The notes below the pieces were generated by a model. The model did no database searches, had not been told where the DNA came from, and worked only from the letters and a program-made list of their open reading frames with translations. From assembly GCA_902362865.1 (NCBI GenBank), contig CABIYE010000005.1:1-64000 (forward strand): a stretch of 64,000 nucleotides of DNA, written 5' to 3'. Shown piece after piece: positions 8,390 through 16,923 of the stretch. The position numbers and the translations under genes were made by a program. This stretch comes from Clostridiaceae bacterium (GTDB lineage: Bacteria > Bacillota > Clostridia > Lachnospirales > Lachnospiraceae). Every line of letters starts with the position of its first letter. The first letter of the stretch is position 1.

Positions 8390-9436
8390 TTACCTCCCAA
8401 ATGGACGCTCCACTTTCGGGAACGTCAAGGTTACAGTTGTTCCACCGCAAGAATTGTTTTTTAGCTCCACCGTGATAGACAGGTCAGTTGCCATTTTCTG
8501 AACAAGGTATAACCCCATACCCGTAGAACGACTAAGGTAACTGCCCGTATCTCCAGTAAACCCCTTGTCGAAAACAAAAGGTAAGTCAGACAACGGTATG
8601 CTTGTGCCGTTGTCTTTCATAGATAAAGAAATCTGTTCATTATCCGCACTATCAGCAATGGAAAAGAGAAGTCGAGGAGCAGGATTGTTCCCCGTATATT
8701 TCACACTATTGCTGATTATCTGTCCTAAAATGAACATCAAACCTTTTTTGTCAGAAATCACTTGAGCATCGTTTTCGGTATATTCAACAGAAAATCCAGC
8801 TTCTTCAAGAAGCGTTAAATTATCTTCAACTGCTTCACGACAAATTTCAAGAATTGAAAGCGGCTCAAAAAAGTAATCCTTATGAGTAGCCCCAAGCCTT
8901 GAAAAGTATAGAATTTGTTCTATATCCTGTCGGGTATGGTCGCGTACATACAGCATACGGGTATGAACCAAAGGGGACATTTCATCTTTTCGATTGTCCA
9001 GTAGCAAGGTCATAAGGGATAGCGGCTTTTTGATTTCATGTACCCAATTTTCAATGTAGTGTTGATAATCTGTAACTGTAATTTTCTGTTCGTTGATATA
9101 TTCCTGCTGCGTCCTCAAATGCTGCCCCAATTCACAGATATAAGGGCGTAATACTGCGGGAACAGCTTCACACAGTAAGTATTCGTTGGTATCGTCTGGC
9201 TCCAATAGAAAACGCCGAAAAATAGCGTCTGTCTTGTTGCGTTTTCTGATTGATATAGCAAGCGGGATAGCAAGTGTGGCAAATGATACGAAAATGATCA
9301 ATGCAACATAATTGATAAAATAATCTGGATTAGCCAGCCAGGCAAGGAATATAAAGAATACGTCCAAACAGGCAAGTGTGATAATCCATACACGATTAGA
9401 GGAAATATAGGTTAAAAATATTTTTAGCTTCTTCAT
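8390..9436 (-). CDS. Bce-type intramembrane-sensing histidine kinase
   Basis: A 348-residue sensor kinase with two closely spaced N-terminal membrane helices (about residues 13-33 and 40-60) and almost no extracellular loop, the hallmark of BceS-like kinases that sense through their ABC transporter. The phospho-acceptor His is in NWVHEIKKPLSLM. The ATPase domain has an N-box (QIISNSVKYTGNN), a G1-like DNGTSIPL and a G2 box STGMGLYLV. It overlaps the response regulator gene by four bases (ATGA type), so the two are translationally coupled. It should phosphorylate the adjacent regulator when the transporter engages a peptide such as bacitracin or a lantibiotic; the inducing peptide is unknown. 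Confidence 0.9.
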   Translation of the reverse strand: MKKLKIFLTYISSNRVWIITLACLDVFFIFLAWLANPDYFINYVALIIFVSFATLAIPLAISIRKRNKTDAIFRRFLLEPDDTNEYLLCEAVPAVLRPYICELGQHLRTQQEYINEQKITVTDYQHYIENWVHEIKKPLSLMTLLLDNRKDEMSPLVHTRMLYVRDHTRQDIEQILYFSRLGATHKDYFFEPLSILEICREAVEDNLTLLEEAGFSVEYTENDAQVISDKKGLMFILGQIISNSVKYTGNNPAPRLLFSIADSADNEQISLSMKDNGTSIPLSDLPFVFDKGFTGDTGSYLSRSTGMGLYLVQKMATDLSITVELKNNSCGGTTVTLTFPKVERPFGR

Positions 9437-10116
9437 AATCGCACCTGCTCTTTCAAGCGGTAGCCTTGTCCGCGTACTGTTTCTATCCGTTCTTCAAGAC
9501 CAAATTCACGGAGCGTTTTCCTCAATCGCGTAAAAGTTACTTGCAGCGCATTTTCGTCAATGCATTCTTCCGTTCCCCAAAGCACGTTGCACAGCTCATG
9601 TTTGGTAACAAGATTAGGGCTTTTCTTCAAAAGCGCAAGCAATATTTTTCCCTCATTGGGTGGCATGAGGGAAGAACTCTTCCCCACATAAATTGTAAAG
9701 GTGTTTGGGTCAAGTAAAAATCCGTTCCCGTCCAGTAAGCCTTGCCGTATCTGTTCCTCTTTGCGTCGTAATAAATTTTTAATGCGGGCAAGCAGGCGCT
9801 CTATATTACACGGCTTTGTTAAGTAGTCATCAGCTCCCAATCCTAATGCGTGAAGTTCGTCCTGCAATTTATCTCTTGCTGTCAATACCAACACTGTTCC
9901 AAGCTGCTTTGCTTTTAATTCTTTGCAGATTTCAAAGCCGGAATGAAATGGAAGATTTATGTCGAGTAAAACCAAATCGGGGGAATACTCTGTAATTTCC
10001 GGTATTGCGTTTTCAAAATCAAATAACGAGGCTGTTTCATACCCCGACTTTCTCAATAAATCCGTCAGTTCTTCCCGCATATAAACATCATCTTCAACTA
10101 CCATAATTCGTGCCAA
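9433..10116 (-). CDS. Bce-type OmpR-family response regulator
   Basis: A 227-residue regulator with an N-terminal receiver domain (acidic pair near residue 9 in VVEDD, phospho-acceptor Asp in LVLLDINLPFHSG, conserved Lys in DYLTKPC) and a C-terminal winged helix (ALLKKSPNLVTKHELCNVLW, then RLRKTLREFGLEERIETVRGQGYRL). I choose the TTG start at 10116 (MARIMVVEDD), eight bases after AAAGGAGG; the longer GTG-start version would overlap the ribosome site. It probably binds the palindrome upstream of the transporter ATPase gene and activates the operon. It lies between the permease and the kinase. Confidence 0.9.
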   Translation of the reverse strand: MARIMVVEDDVYMREELTDLLRKSGYETASLFDFENAIPEITEYSPDLVLLDINLPFHSGFEICKELKAKQLGTVLVLTARDKLQDELHALGLGADDYLTKPCNIERLLARIKNLLRRKEEQIRQGLLDGNGFLLDPNTFTIYVGKSSSLMPPNEGKILLALLKKSPNLVTKHELCNVLWGTEECIDENALQVTFTRLRKTLREFGLEERIETVRGQGYRLKEQVRL

Positions 10117-10144
10117 TACGACCACCTCCTTTCACGTAAGCCTG

Positions 10145-12295
10145 TTATGAATTAGGCTTGTAATTTATTTTTCCGATTTCCCGTGTAGCTGTCCGCGCAA
10201 CAGCCACACCGTAAATTGCCATAATAAGAACGACAGTAAATGCCATAATAATCAACAACGGATAAGATTGCCCGATCCTTGTGCTGTCAGAGTATAAATG
10301 CTGCTGCATTGCATAAAGACCAACCGTACCACTTATACAAGCCAACATTAGGGGGAGTAGAAAATACCATAAAACTTGTTTATAAATTGACCGTTTTATC
10401 TGTTCTCGCCTCGCACCCAAAATTGAGAGTGTCAAATATCTTGATTTTGTCGATTGCATTTGTGTTAGGAATTGCAAAGCAAGCAATGCACACGCGATAA
10501 TCAATAGCATAAAGCCCATATATAAAGTCATGTAACTCCCGGAGATAAGATAAAATAGTTGCCGCCCGAAATTATCAAGATAGCTTTCGTAATACAGACC
10601 GGACGGCTTCAGCAAATCGCGTGCTTCCATAACGGACAGCATCAGTCCGTTTGCTTCTACAATCTCATTCGGAATACAGAAATTCCAATATACAGAACAG
10701 GTGTCCGGGTCTACATAGTTATGATATATCTCGTCGGAAACAATCAATGCGGTTACAATTTTAACATTTTCATCAGCAGTAAGTCCTTTCATCGGTACAG
10801 ACGGAACAAGTGTAACTGACTTTTTGTCAATGGAAATCAACGCATTACCGCTTGTCTGTGCGTTCTCTGCAATCCTGTCTAACAGAGCAACGGTATCTTC
10901 CTGTTCATCTTCTAAAAAGTCCGGGTTGAGGTAAAAAACAGCTTCGTCATTTTCAAGATTTATTTGCTTTTCTCCTGCGGCTTCCAACAGGCGATTATAT
11001 GATGAAACTGGGAGCATATAAGGAGAAACACTCCCCGTATCAATAAATCCAAGCAGATTAAGGGCTGCGGGTTGATGTGAACCAAATTCGTAACTGGCAG
11101 CTTCTTGTGTCGCAGGGTCTATTACACCCTCTGGCAAGTTTTGAACAATCTCTTTTCTTAATACAGACCAGTCAACAAAGGATTTCATTTCCCCGGAAGC
11201 AGGACGTTTCATGTTCCCTGTTTCCATACGGTTAAGATTAGCTACATAAACTCGCATTTGGTCGTCGGAAAGGTATTGCTCAACATTCTGTTCTTCGCCC
11301 ATTACTGTAAAATCATAAACAGCAGAAGTTCTTGTTAATTCATTCCCATGCGACATAATAGTTGCAGAACCATTTGCAATAAACATAATGGTAAGCATCA
11401 TCAGAATAGACGCAACACTAATTGAAATATATTTATAAACAACATTCTCGTGAAGCTGTCGCAAAGTAAATACATAAAGTCCATTTGTCGCTTTCCGTTT
11501 GTTAGAAGCAGCTACTATACTTAAAAGCCGGGCAATGCCTCGGATAAAAAGAATTGTTCCAACAATTCCAAGCAGGACAGCAACAAGCAGCATTACACCA
11601 CCGCCAGTCATGAAGTGTTCTATGACAACCCAGTATGCAACAAGTAAAACTGCCGTACCAATTACAAGGGATAGCAAACTTCCGTGTGTGCTGCCCGTGT
11701 GTTGTTTTTTTCCCATTTCTCCATAAAGCAGTTGGTGGACTTCTTTCTTAAACAATTTTCCGCATAGTATAAACAACGCCACACATTGGATGATTAAAAA
11801 TCCCAATATCGTAAAGAAAACTGCGCTTAATGAAAAACTTGATTGATGTGCAATAACACCGTGTCCGACTAAACGTGCCGTTGCAAGGCTGATAACTTCG
11901 GATAGAAAACCACCGCAGATAAGTCCACCCAAGAGGGCGACAAGTGAAGTGATAAGCCCCTCCGTCATAATTTGCGTAAATAATCGGGTCTTTGTCATAC
12001 CAAACATCAAATATAATCCTAGTTCCCGGCTGCGACATTCGAGCTGATACTTATTTGCAAATACTACAAGGAAAAATACAAATAATAATGCACAAACATA
12101 GACAGTAGGTAAAAGGTTTGTAAGCAGCCGTTCCACGGCATCGCTTTCAAGGCTGCTTAAAAAGCGTATAACGTCCTGCGCTCCGAGAGAAAGCACAATG
12201 TAAAATGCCGCTACCGCCGTTACCATTGTCAGAAAGTAAATCAGATTTTCATTGCGGCTACGTTTGGAATTTCTCCATGCAAGGTTAAAGAACAT
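10145..12295 (-). CDS. BceB-like ABC transporter permease with large extracellular domain
   Basis: A 716-residue FtsX/MacB-family permease. The layout is one helix at the N-terminus (YFLTMVTAVAAFYIVLSLGA), three more by residue 175, a further group near 205-310, then about 210 hydrophilic residues (roughly 315-530) forming the extracellular sensor loop, and four C-terminal helices. This is the ten-helix plan of BceB, the peptide-binding and signalling subunit of antimicrobial-peptide detoxification transporters. The length is somewhat above the typical 640-670. It overlaps the ATPase gene end by 11 bases. The kinase without an extracellular sensor downstream fits flux-sensing through this loop. 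Confidence 0.9.
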   Translation of the reverse strand: MFFNLAWRNSKRSRNENLIYFLTMVTAVAAFYIVLSLGAQDVIRFLSSLESDAVERLLTNLLPTVYVCALLFVFFLVVFANKYQLECRSRELGLYLMFGMTKTRLFTQIMTEGLITSLVALLGGLICGGFLSEVISLATARLVGHGVIAHQSSFSLSAVFFTILGFLIIQCVALFILCGKLFKKEVHQLLYGEMGKKQHTGSTHGSLLSLVIGTAVLLVAYWVVIEHFMTGGGVMLLVAVLLGIVGTILFIRGIARLLSIVAASNKRKATNGLYVFTLRQLHENVVYKYISISVASILMMLTIMFIANGSATIMSHGNELTRTSAVYDFTVMGEEQNVEQYLSDDQMRVYVANLNRMETGNMKRPASGEMKSFVDWSVLRKEIVQNLPEGVIDPATQEAASYEFGSHQPAALNLLGFIDTGSVSPYMLPVSSYNRLLEAAGEKQINLENDEAVFYLNPDFLEDEQEDTVALLDRIAENAQTSGNALISIDKKSVTLVPSVPMKGLTADENVKIVTALIVSDEIYHNYVDPDTCSVYWNFCIPNEIVEANGLMLSVMEARDLLKPSGLYYESYLDNFGRQLFYLISGSYMTLYMGFMLLIIACALLALQFLTQMQSTKSRYLTLSILGARREQIKRSIYKQVLWYFLLPLMLACISGTVGLYAMQQHLYSDSTRIGQSYPLLIIMAFTVVLIMAIYGVAVARTATREIGKINYKPNS

Positions 12296-13067
12296 TTGCG
12301 CTCCCTCCTCCCATTTGCGCCATTACCTGTAATATGCGCGCATAAAATTCTTCCCGTGTTTCTGTCGGAACTTTGCGACGCAATTCATGGAAAATAACGC
12401 CGTCCTGTATGAACAAAATGCGGGAACAGAAACTTGCTGCGTTAGGGTCATGCGTAACCATTAAAATGGTACGTCCTTGCACTTGGTTGACTTCCTGTAA
12501 TTTTTCCATAAGCAACCGTGCAGCTTTTGTGTCTAATGCGCCTGTCGGCTCATCAGCCAAAATAATATCTGGATTAGAAATCAAACTACGGGCTGCGGCT
12601 ACACGCTGCTTTTGACCGCCGGACATTTGCGCCGGAAACTTTGAAAGAACATCAGTAATTCCAAGAAATCCGGCTATATCATTTAGGTGCTTTTCGGCTA
12701 TGGAACTATCTATATTGTGAATGGATAAGGGCAACAGAATATTTTCTCTGCCTGTCAAATTATCAAGCAAAGCAAAGTCTTGAAACAGATAACCAATTCT
12801 ATTTCCACGGTATTCCGCTAACTTAGCACCGTCAAAGGCACTTATATTCGCCCCGGAGAGCAAAATTTGTCCAGAGGTAGGTTTAATGACCGTAGCAATA
12901 CAATTTAATAATGTTGTTTTCCCGGAACCGCTGGCTCCCATAATTCCCAAATATTCGCCACTTAGAACATCAAAGGTAATTCCGTTTAGTGCTTTTGTGG
13001 GAACGCCCTCTTTGGAATATGCTTTGTGCAGGTCGCGTACTTCTAAAAGTTTTTTTGTATAATCCAT
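12285..13067 (-). CDS. BceA-like ABC transporter ATP-binding protein
   Basis: A 260-residue ATPase with Walker A GASGSGKTT, Q-loop in YLFQDFALL, signature MSGGQKQRV, Walker B DIILADEPTGALD and the H-loop in MVTHDPNAA. The LolD/MacB-like ALD after Walker B is typical of peptide-resistance exporters of the Bce group. The start chosen is ATG of MDYTKKLLEV, preceded by AGAGGTG; an ATG eight codons upstream lacks a ribosome site. It is the first gene of the five-gene operon. A 17-bp palindrome centred about 80 bp upstream is a candidate operator. It powers removal of a cell-wall-targeting peptide from its lipid target. Confidence 0.92.
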   Translation of the reverse strand: MDYTKKLLEVRDLHKAYSKEGVPTKALNGITFDVLSGEYLGIMGASGSGKTTLLNCIATVIKPTSGQILLSGANISAFDGAKLAEYRGNRIGYLFQDFALLDNLTGRENILLPLSIHNIDSSIAEKHLNDIAGFLGITDVLSKFPAQMSGGQKQRVAAARSLISNPDIILADEPTGALDTKAARLLMEKLQEVNQVQGRTILMVTHDPNAASFCSRILFIQDGVIFHELRRKVPTETREEFYARILQVMAQMGGGSANVL

Positions 13068-13137
13068 TCTTAACACCTCTTTTTTGTTCATACTTTTTTA
13101 CAATTAAAATTTTACTACACAAAGCATAAATACACCA

Positions 13138-13154
13138 CTTACATTTGATGTAAG
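13138..13154 (-). promoter_or_regulatory. Palindromic operator candidate for the Bce-type regulator
   Basis: A perfect inverted repeat CTTACAT-CAA-ATGTAAG lies 71 bp upstream of the ATPase start in an otherwise gene-free 312-bp interval (13068-13379). BceR-like regulators bind inverted repeats with TTACA/TGTAA-type half sites upstream of their transporter operons, and this site fits in position and composition. AT-rich sequence downstream contains TAAAAT that could be a -10, but no strong -35 is evident. Confidence 0.5.
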
Positions 13155-13305
13155 GTTCCTTTGTTTGAATTTCACCGCTATTCTTTATGCTGCTTTTCAT
13201 CTGTCACCAGACATTCTATCTTCTACAAAATATTCACTATATATCATAGTCGGTTGACCGAGTAATAACAACACACTATTTACCATCTATCATATTTATC
13301 CGCAT

Positions 13306-13337
13306 TAAAAAAGGACGCAGGATTTCTCCCACGTCCT
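13306..13337 (-). terminator. Rho-independent terminator of the element small-gene cluster
   Basis: Read on the minus strand, AGGACG...CGTCCT (13312-13337) with an inner GGGA/TCCT extension is followed directly by a run of T (A-run at 13306-13311). It lies just past the fragment at 13380 and before the Bce operon leader, so it should separate the two transcription units. Confidence 0.75.
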
Positions 13338-13379
13338 CACATCTATCTGGCTTTATCTTCTCTTACTTTCGGTGCTTCC

Positions 13380-13601
13380 TTATGTGCCGCTTCCTGCTTC
13401 CACCGGATCATATGGTTGGTTATGATAAGTTTCAAATAATCTTCCCCACTCAATCCCACGCATTTCACTTTCCACATCACTAAATACACCAGAAATCCAG
13501 TCTATCACACTTGTAAAATATGTTTTCAATTCCTGTATGTCTGTATCATGACGGTGCTGGCTCATATATGCTTCAACATCTTCATCTACCCCTTCACTAT
13601 T
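13380..13601 (-). pseudogene. Gene fragment, possibly HNH/DUF262-type restriction protein
   Basis: An open stretch of 73 codons whose only ATG (13565) has no ribosome site. The composition is striking: QHRHDTDIQELKTYFTSVID, WISGVFSDVESEMRGIEWG and RLFETYHNQPYDP look like a conserved internal segment of a larger enzyme, cut off after DPVEAGSGT. From memory this pattern occurs in HNH-nuclease or DUF262 proteins of gut Firmicutes, but I am not certain. It overlaps by a few bases the end of the 58-residue gene upstream. The terminator follows at 13306-13337. It is most likely non-functional. Confidence 0.4.
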
Positions 13602-13773
13602 TTAAATATCTTCGGTAACTATCCAGAACTAAATCTGTAACACCGCTTTTATAGATTTTACGGATATCAACAATCTGTTCATCTTTCAGAAGTTTCAACC
13701 AATCCAGTAAATCTTTTCTGCTGTTTGCGAAATTGCAACATCTTCCATCAGCATATTCAATCCTGTATCTCAT
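13597..13773 (-). CDS. 58-residue element-associated protein, function unknown
   Basis: A short gene with a textbook ribosome site: AGGAGG five bases before ATG. The product begins MRYRIEYADGRCCNFANSRK and continues with a helix DLLDWLKLLKDEQIVDIRKI, ending DLVLDSYRRYLK. It has no signal peptide or membrane segment. It follows the TnpV gene by about 10 bp on the same strand, so the two should be cotranscribed. Small proteins of this appearance recur beside TnpV and DUF6462 genes on Lachnospiraceae islands. No function can be given. Confidence 0.7.
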   Translation of the reverse strand: MRYRIEYADGRCCNFANSRKDLLDWLKLLKDEQIVDIRKIYKSGVTDLVLDSYRRYLK

Positions 13774-13782
13774 ACGCTCCTC

Positions 13783-14166
13783 CTATACATATACCAATTC
13801 ACTCAATACAATTTCCTGCACACGATTCTCGACATTATTACACTGTCGCACCCACTCCATAGGATTACATGCTTTTAATTCCTCTGTAACTCCCTCCGCA
13901 CTTCGTATTTGTGCCTCAATCAATTCATACCGTTCCTGTGCCTGTTCATTCAGATCTGCCAGATAGCTGTCCAATTTCCCAGTCAACAGAAGATAAGAAT
14001 ACATACCTGATTTATAGTTTTTCATATATTCTTTTCGAAGCATTCCCCAGTACCCAATCGGTCTGGTTTCTTCCGGTAATGATAGCACTGGCAGGTAATA
14101 ATCTCCTACCAACACATAATCTAATCCATTCCTGTCATCATGTAGTATTTTTCTCTGATTGCTCAT
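13783..14166 (-). CDS. tnpV: TnpV-like transposon-encoded protein
   Basis: A 127-residue protein resembling TnpV of clostridial transposons. It starts MSNQRKILHDDRNGLDYVLV, with the conserved VGDYYLPVL, RPIGYWGMLRKEYMKNYK and MYSYLLLTGKLDSYLADLNE blocks, followed by a charged helical C-terminus. The start is the ATG at 14166 preceded by GGAGGAG; the earlier ATGs overlap that ribosome site. TnpV proteins accompany large mobile elements, but their molecular role is unclear. It sits in a cluster of small genes (two DUF6462 upstream, a 58-residue protein downstream) that marks the right part of the accessory region. Confidence 0.8.
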   Translation of the reverse strand: MSNQRKILHDDRNGLDYVLVGDYYLPVLSLPEETRPIGYWGMLRKEYMKNYKSGMYSYLLLTGKLDSYLADLNEQAQERYELIEAQIRSAEGVTEELKACNPMEWVRQCNNVENRVQEIVLSELVYV

Positions 14167-14180
14167 GTTCTTCTCCTCCA

Positions 14181-14408
14181 TCAAATCTTTCTCTTCTCTC
14201 TCAGATATGCTTCAAATATACTTCTTCGAATCAACACCTTTTTCCCAATTTTATATACTGCCCCTGCTTCATGTGCCATACGGACAACGGGTTTGATTCC
14301 CAGTCTGTAGTATTCGCACGCCATGTTATAGGTCACGTAATCATGGCGCATAAATTCCAGATCTTCATCATCGATTTCATCTGAAAACATCCATACATTA
14401 CCGCTCAT
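14181..14408 (-). CDS. DUF6462-like (excisionase-type) small protein
   Basis: A 75-residue protein with a winged-helix, excisionase-like pattern: YVTYNMACEYYRLGIKPVVR, then MAHEAGAVYKIGKKVLIRRS and IFEAYLRE. This is the MerR/Xis-like helix-turn-helix and wing seen in DNA-binding excisionase relatives. The start chosen (14408, MSGNVWMF) follows AAGGAG at nine bases and overlaps the end of the upstream paralogue by 11 bases. It is probably a DNA-binding protein of the element. It is a neighbour and likely distant duplicate of the next gene upstream. Confidence 0.75.
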   Translation of the reverse strand: MSGNVWMFSDEIDDEDLEFMRHDYVTYNMACEYYRLGIKPVVRMAHEAGAVYKIGKKVLIRRSIFEAYLREKRKI

Positions 14409-14667
14409 CCGTCTTCTTCTCCTTATCATTTCCTGTTGCCGGTTCATGAAAACGCTCCAGATAGTCATCAAAAATATCCCGGTTAATCAATACGGTTCCA
14501 TCTATTCTGTAAATTGCACCTGCATCACTGGCGAGTTCAAAAAGTTTCTTATGAGAAATGCTGTAAATAATCTCTGCCTGTTGATAACGCAGATACTGTC
14601 GGCGTAATTTTCTAAGCTGCTCTGGTACTTCCTTCATACTTGTAATTGGTTTATAACTTTTACCCAT
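14398..14667 (-). CDS. DUF6462-like (excisionase-type) protein, second copy
   Basis: An 89-residue protein with the same architecture as the gene after it: an N-terminal helix-turn-helix (RQYLRYQQAEIIYSISHKKL) and a wing FELASDAGAIYRIDGTVLIN with RDIFDDYLE. The shared AGAxYxI...VLIxRxIF pattern makes the two genes paralogues. The start is ATG of MGKSYKPITS at 14667, eight bases after GGAGG; the 41 codons upstream in frame are not credible coding sequence. Xis-like proteins bend DNA or control element excision; which role applies is unknown. It is the first gene of the small-gene cluster. Confidence 0.75.
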   Translation of the reverse strand: MGKSYKPITSMKEVPEQLRKLRRQYLRYQQAEIIYSISHKKLFELASDAGAIYRIDGTVLINRDIFDDYLERFHEPATGNDKEKKTDER

Positions 14668-14780
14668 GATGTTTTCCTCCAAAATTAGATTTGCTGTTTT
14701 ACAGAAGCTGACTGCCGGGATATAACTTTCCAGGGCCGAATCATCAGACGCGCCACTGGCGCCTCTTTGATATGCAACGC

Positions 14781-14816
14781 AAAAAAGCACCTCTTAGATT
14801 AACTCTAAGAAGTGCT
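14781..14816 (-). terminator. Rho-independent terminator downstream of lysS
   Basis: A hairpin with arms AGCACCTCTTAGA and TCTAAGAAGTGCT (12 pairs with one mismatch) is followed on the minus strand by six T. It lies about 140 bp past the lysS stop and just before the element's DUF6462 genes. It would end the greA-lysS transcript and insulate the accessory genes. Confidence 0.8.
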
Positions 14817-14893
14817 CTTACTTCATTGCCAAACCTGTGTCCTTTCACCTGAAATTCGTCATGCTTCATAACGATTCATTATTATCCCAAATT

Positions 14894-14915
14894 TTGTTGT
14901 CAAATTGTTGTCAAA
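14894..14915. repeat. Tandem 11-bp direct repeat at the backbone/element boundary
   Basis: TTGTTGTCAAA occurs twice in perfect tandem between the lysS stop and its terminator. On the minus strand the copies contain TTGACA. Paired direct repeats of this size beside an integrated element can be recombinase arm sites or regulator sites. No integrase is nearby and I found no matching copy elsewhere in the window, so the function is open. Confidence 0.5.
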
Positions 14916-14956
14916 TGCGGTCTGACATCATGGTTTTAGACATTTAATATTTAATT

Positions 14957-16888
14957 TTAATACAGCTTTGCACCAGCCGGAATGTGGTTATCAACCATCA
15001 GAAGATGAAGTTTTTCTTCGCCCTCTTCCTCATGAATTGCACTGAGAAGCATTCCACAAGATTCAATTCCCATCATGGCTCTCGGTGGCAGGTTGGTGAT
15101 TGCAATTAAGGTCTTTCCAACCAGTTCTTCCGGCTCGTAATAAGCATGAATACCGCTTAAAATCGTACGATCTGTGCCTGTTCCGTCATCCAGAGTGAAC
15201 TGTAACAGCTTCTTGGATTTCTTAACTGCTTCACATGCTTTTACCTTTACAGCTCTGAAATCAGACTTGCTGAAAGTATCGAAATCAACCATTTCTTCAA
15301 ATAATGGCTCAACTTTTACTTTGGAAAAATCAATCTTCTCAACTGTTTTTTCAGCCTCTGCCGGAGCTGCTTCGGAAGTCTTGGAAGCTTTCTTGTCAGC
15401 GTCCAGTGACTTCATTGTCGGGAACAGCAACACATCTCTTATCGCCGCGCTGTCTGTCAGCAGCATACACATTCTGTCAATTCCAAACCCAATCCCGCCT
15501 GTCGGAGGCATCCCAATCTCCAACGCATTCAGGAAGTCTTCATCAGTCGTATTCGCTTCTTCATTTCCCTGCGCCAACTGTTCCTCCTGATCTTTGAAAC
15601 GCTCACGCTGATCGATAGGATCGTTCAGCTCTGAGTAAGCATTTGCCATCTCCCAGCCGTTCATAAAGAATTCAAAACGCTCCACATACTCCGGATTCTC
15701 CGGTTTCTTCTTGGTAAGCGGAGAGATTTCAATCGGATGGTCTGTTACAAATGTAGGCTGAATCAGATGCTCTTCTGCAAATTCTTCAAAGAACAGGCTA
15801 AGGATATCGCCTTTTTTATGTCTCTTCTCATATTCTACGTGATGTTCATCAGCAAGCGCTCTGGCCTGTTCCAAAGTCTCTACTTCATTCCAGTCTACAC
15901 CTGCATATTTTTTAACCGCGTCTACCATGGTAATTCTTTCAAATGGTTTGCCAAGATCCATTTCTACGCCGTTGTAAACAATCTTTGTTGTGCCCAGCAC
16001 TTCCTGTGCTACATGGCGGTACATATTCTCAGTCAGGTCCATCATTCCGTTATAATCTGTATATGCCTGATACAGTTCCATCAACGTAAATTCCGGATTA
16101 TGTCTGGTATCCAGTCCTTCGTTACGGAATACACGTCCGATTTCATATACCTTCTCCAACCCGCCGACGATCAAACGCTTTAAATAAAGCTCCAGGGAAA
16201 TGCGAAGCTTGAAATCTTCACCCAGTGCATTAAAATGTGTCTCAAACGGCCTTGCGGATGCTCCGCCTGCGTTGCTTACCAGCATCGGCGTCTCTACTTC
16301 CAGGAATCCCTGAGCGTCCAGGTATCTTCTGATAGAGCTGATGATATGGGAACGCTTGATAAAGGTATCTCTTACCTCTGGATTCATAATCAGATCCACA
16401 TATCTCTGACGGTAACGTATATCTGTATTCGTCAGACCATGGAACTTCTCCGGGAGAATCTGCAGACTCTTAGATAACAGTTTTACGGACGACGCATGGA
16501 TAGAAATCTCTCCTGTCTTGGTCTTAAATACTTCTCCTTCGATGCCAACAATGTCTCCAATATCCATTTTCTTGAAATCTTTGTATGCCTCTTCTCCAAT
16601 GCTGTCTCTTGCCACATATGACTGGATATTGCCTGACTGATCCAACACGTTACAGAAAGAAGCTTTACCCATAACACGTTTCTGCATAATACGCCCGGCA
16701 ACGGATACCTGTTTGCCTTCCATTTCTTCAAAATTCTCTTTGATGTCCATGGCATGGCAGCTTACGTCATATCGCATTATCTGGTATGGGTCTTTTCCAT
16801 TCGCCTGAAGCTCGCTGAGCTTCTCACGGCGGACTTTCCTTAACTGATTCAAATCTGGTTCCTGTACATTCTTCTGCTGTTCAGACAC
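14957..16888 (-). CDS. lysS: Lysyl-tRNA synthetase with C-terminal tRNA-binding domain
   Basis: A class II LysRS that charges tRNA-Lys. It has an N-terminal OB anticodon domain (about 60-150) and a catalytic core with motif 2 [15 protein letters not shown] and motif 3 GIGFGIDRM near residues 470-480. Normal bacterial LysRS ends about there (~490-500 residues). Here a Lys/Ala/Glu linker is followed by a ~110-residue EMAP/Trbp111-type OB domain ([20 protein letters not shown], then [20 protein letters not shown] and GMLLSAI), giving 643 residues. The start is GTG, eight bases after AGGAG. It is cotranscribed with greA (35 bp gap) and followed by a terminator. The extra domain should raise affinity for tRNA. 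Confidence 0.95.
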   Translation of the reverse strand: MSEQQKNVQEPDLNQLRKVRREKLSELQANGKDPYQIMRYDVSCHAMDIKENFEEMEGKQVSVAGRIMQKRVMGKASFCNVLDQSGNIQSYVARDSIGEEAYKDFKKMDIGDIVGIEGEVFKTKTGEISIHASSVKLLSKSLQILPEKFHGLTNTDIRYRQRYVDLIMNPEVRDTFIKRSHIISSIRRYLDAQGFLEVETPMLVSNAGGASARPFETHFNALGEDFKLRISLELYLKRLIVGGLEKVYEIGRVFRNEGLDTRHNPEFTLMELYQAYTDYNGMMDLTENMYRHVAQEVLGTTKIVYNGVEMDLGKPFERITMVDAVKKYAGVDWNEVETLEQARALADEHHVEYEKRHKKGDILSLFFEEFAEEHLIQPTFVTDHPIEISPLTKKKPENPEYVERFEFFMNGWEMANAYSELNDPIDQRERFKDQEEQLAQGNEEANTTDEDFLNALEIGMPPTGGIGFGIDRMCMLLTDSAAIRDVLLFPTMKSLDADKKASKTSEAAPAEAEKTVEKIDFSKVKVEPLFEEMVDFDTFSKSDFRAVKVKACEAVKKSKKLLQFTLDDGTGTDRTILSGIHAYYEPEELVGKTLIAITNLPPRAMMGIESCGMLLSAIHEEEGEEKLHLLMVDNHIPAGAKLY

Positions 16889-16923
16889 TTTCTTCCACTC
16901 CTATCTTCTTTTTTCACAATGCC

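Noticed and set aside
1-14956. Expected integrase or recombinase for the element
   Set aside because: No tyrosine or serine recombinase frame with catalytic motifs was found; only the IS1182 transposase is present.
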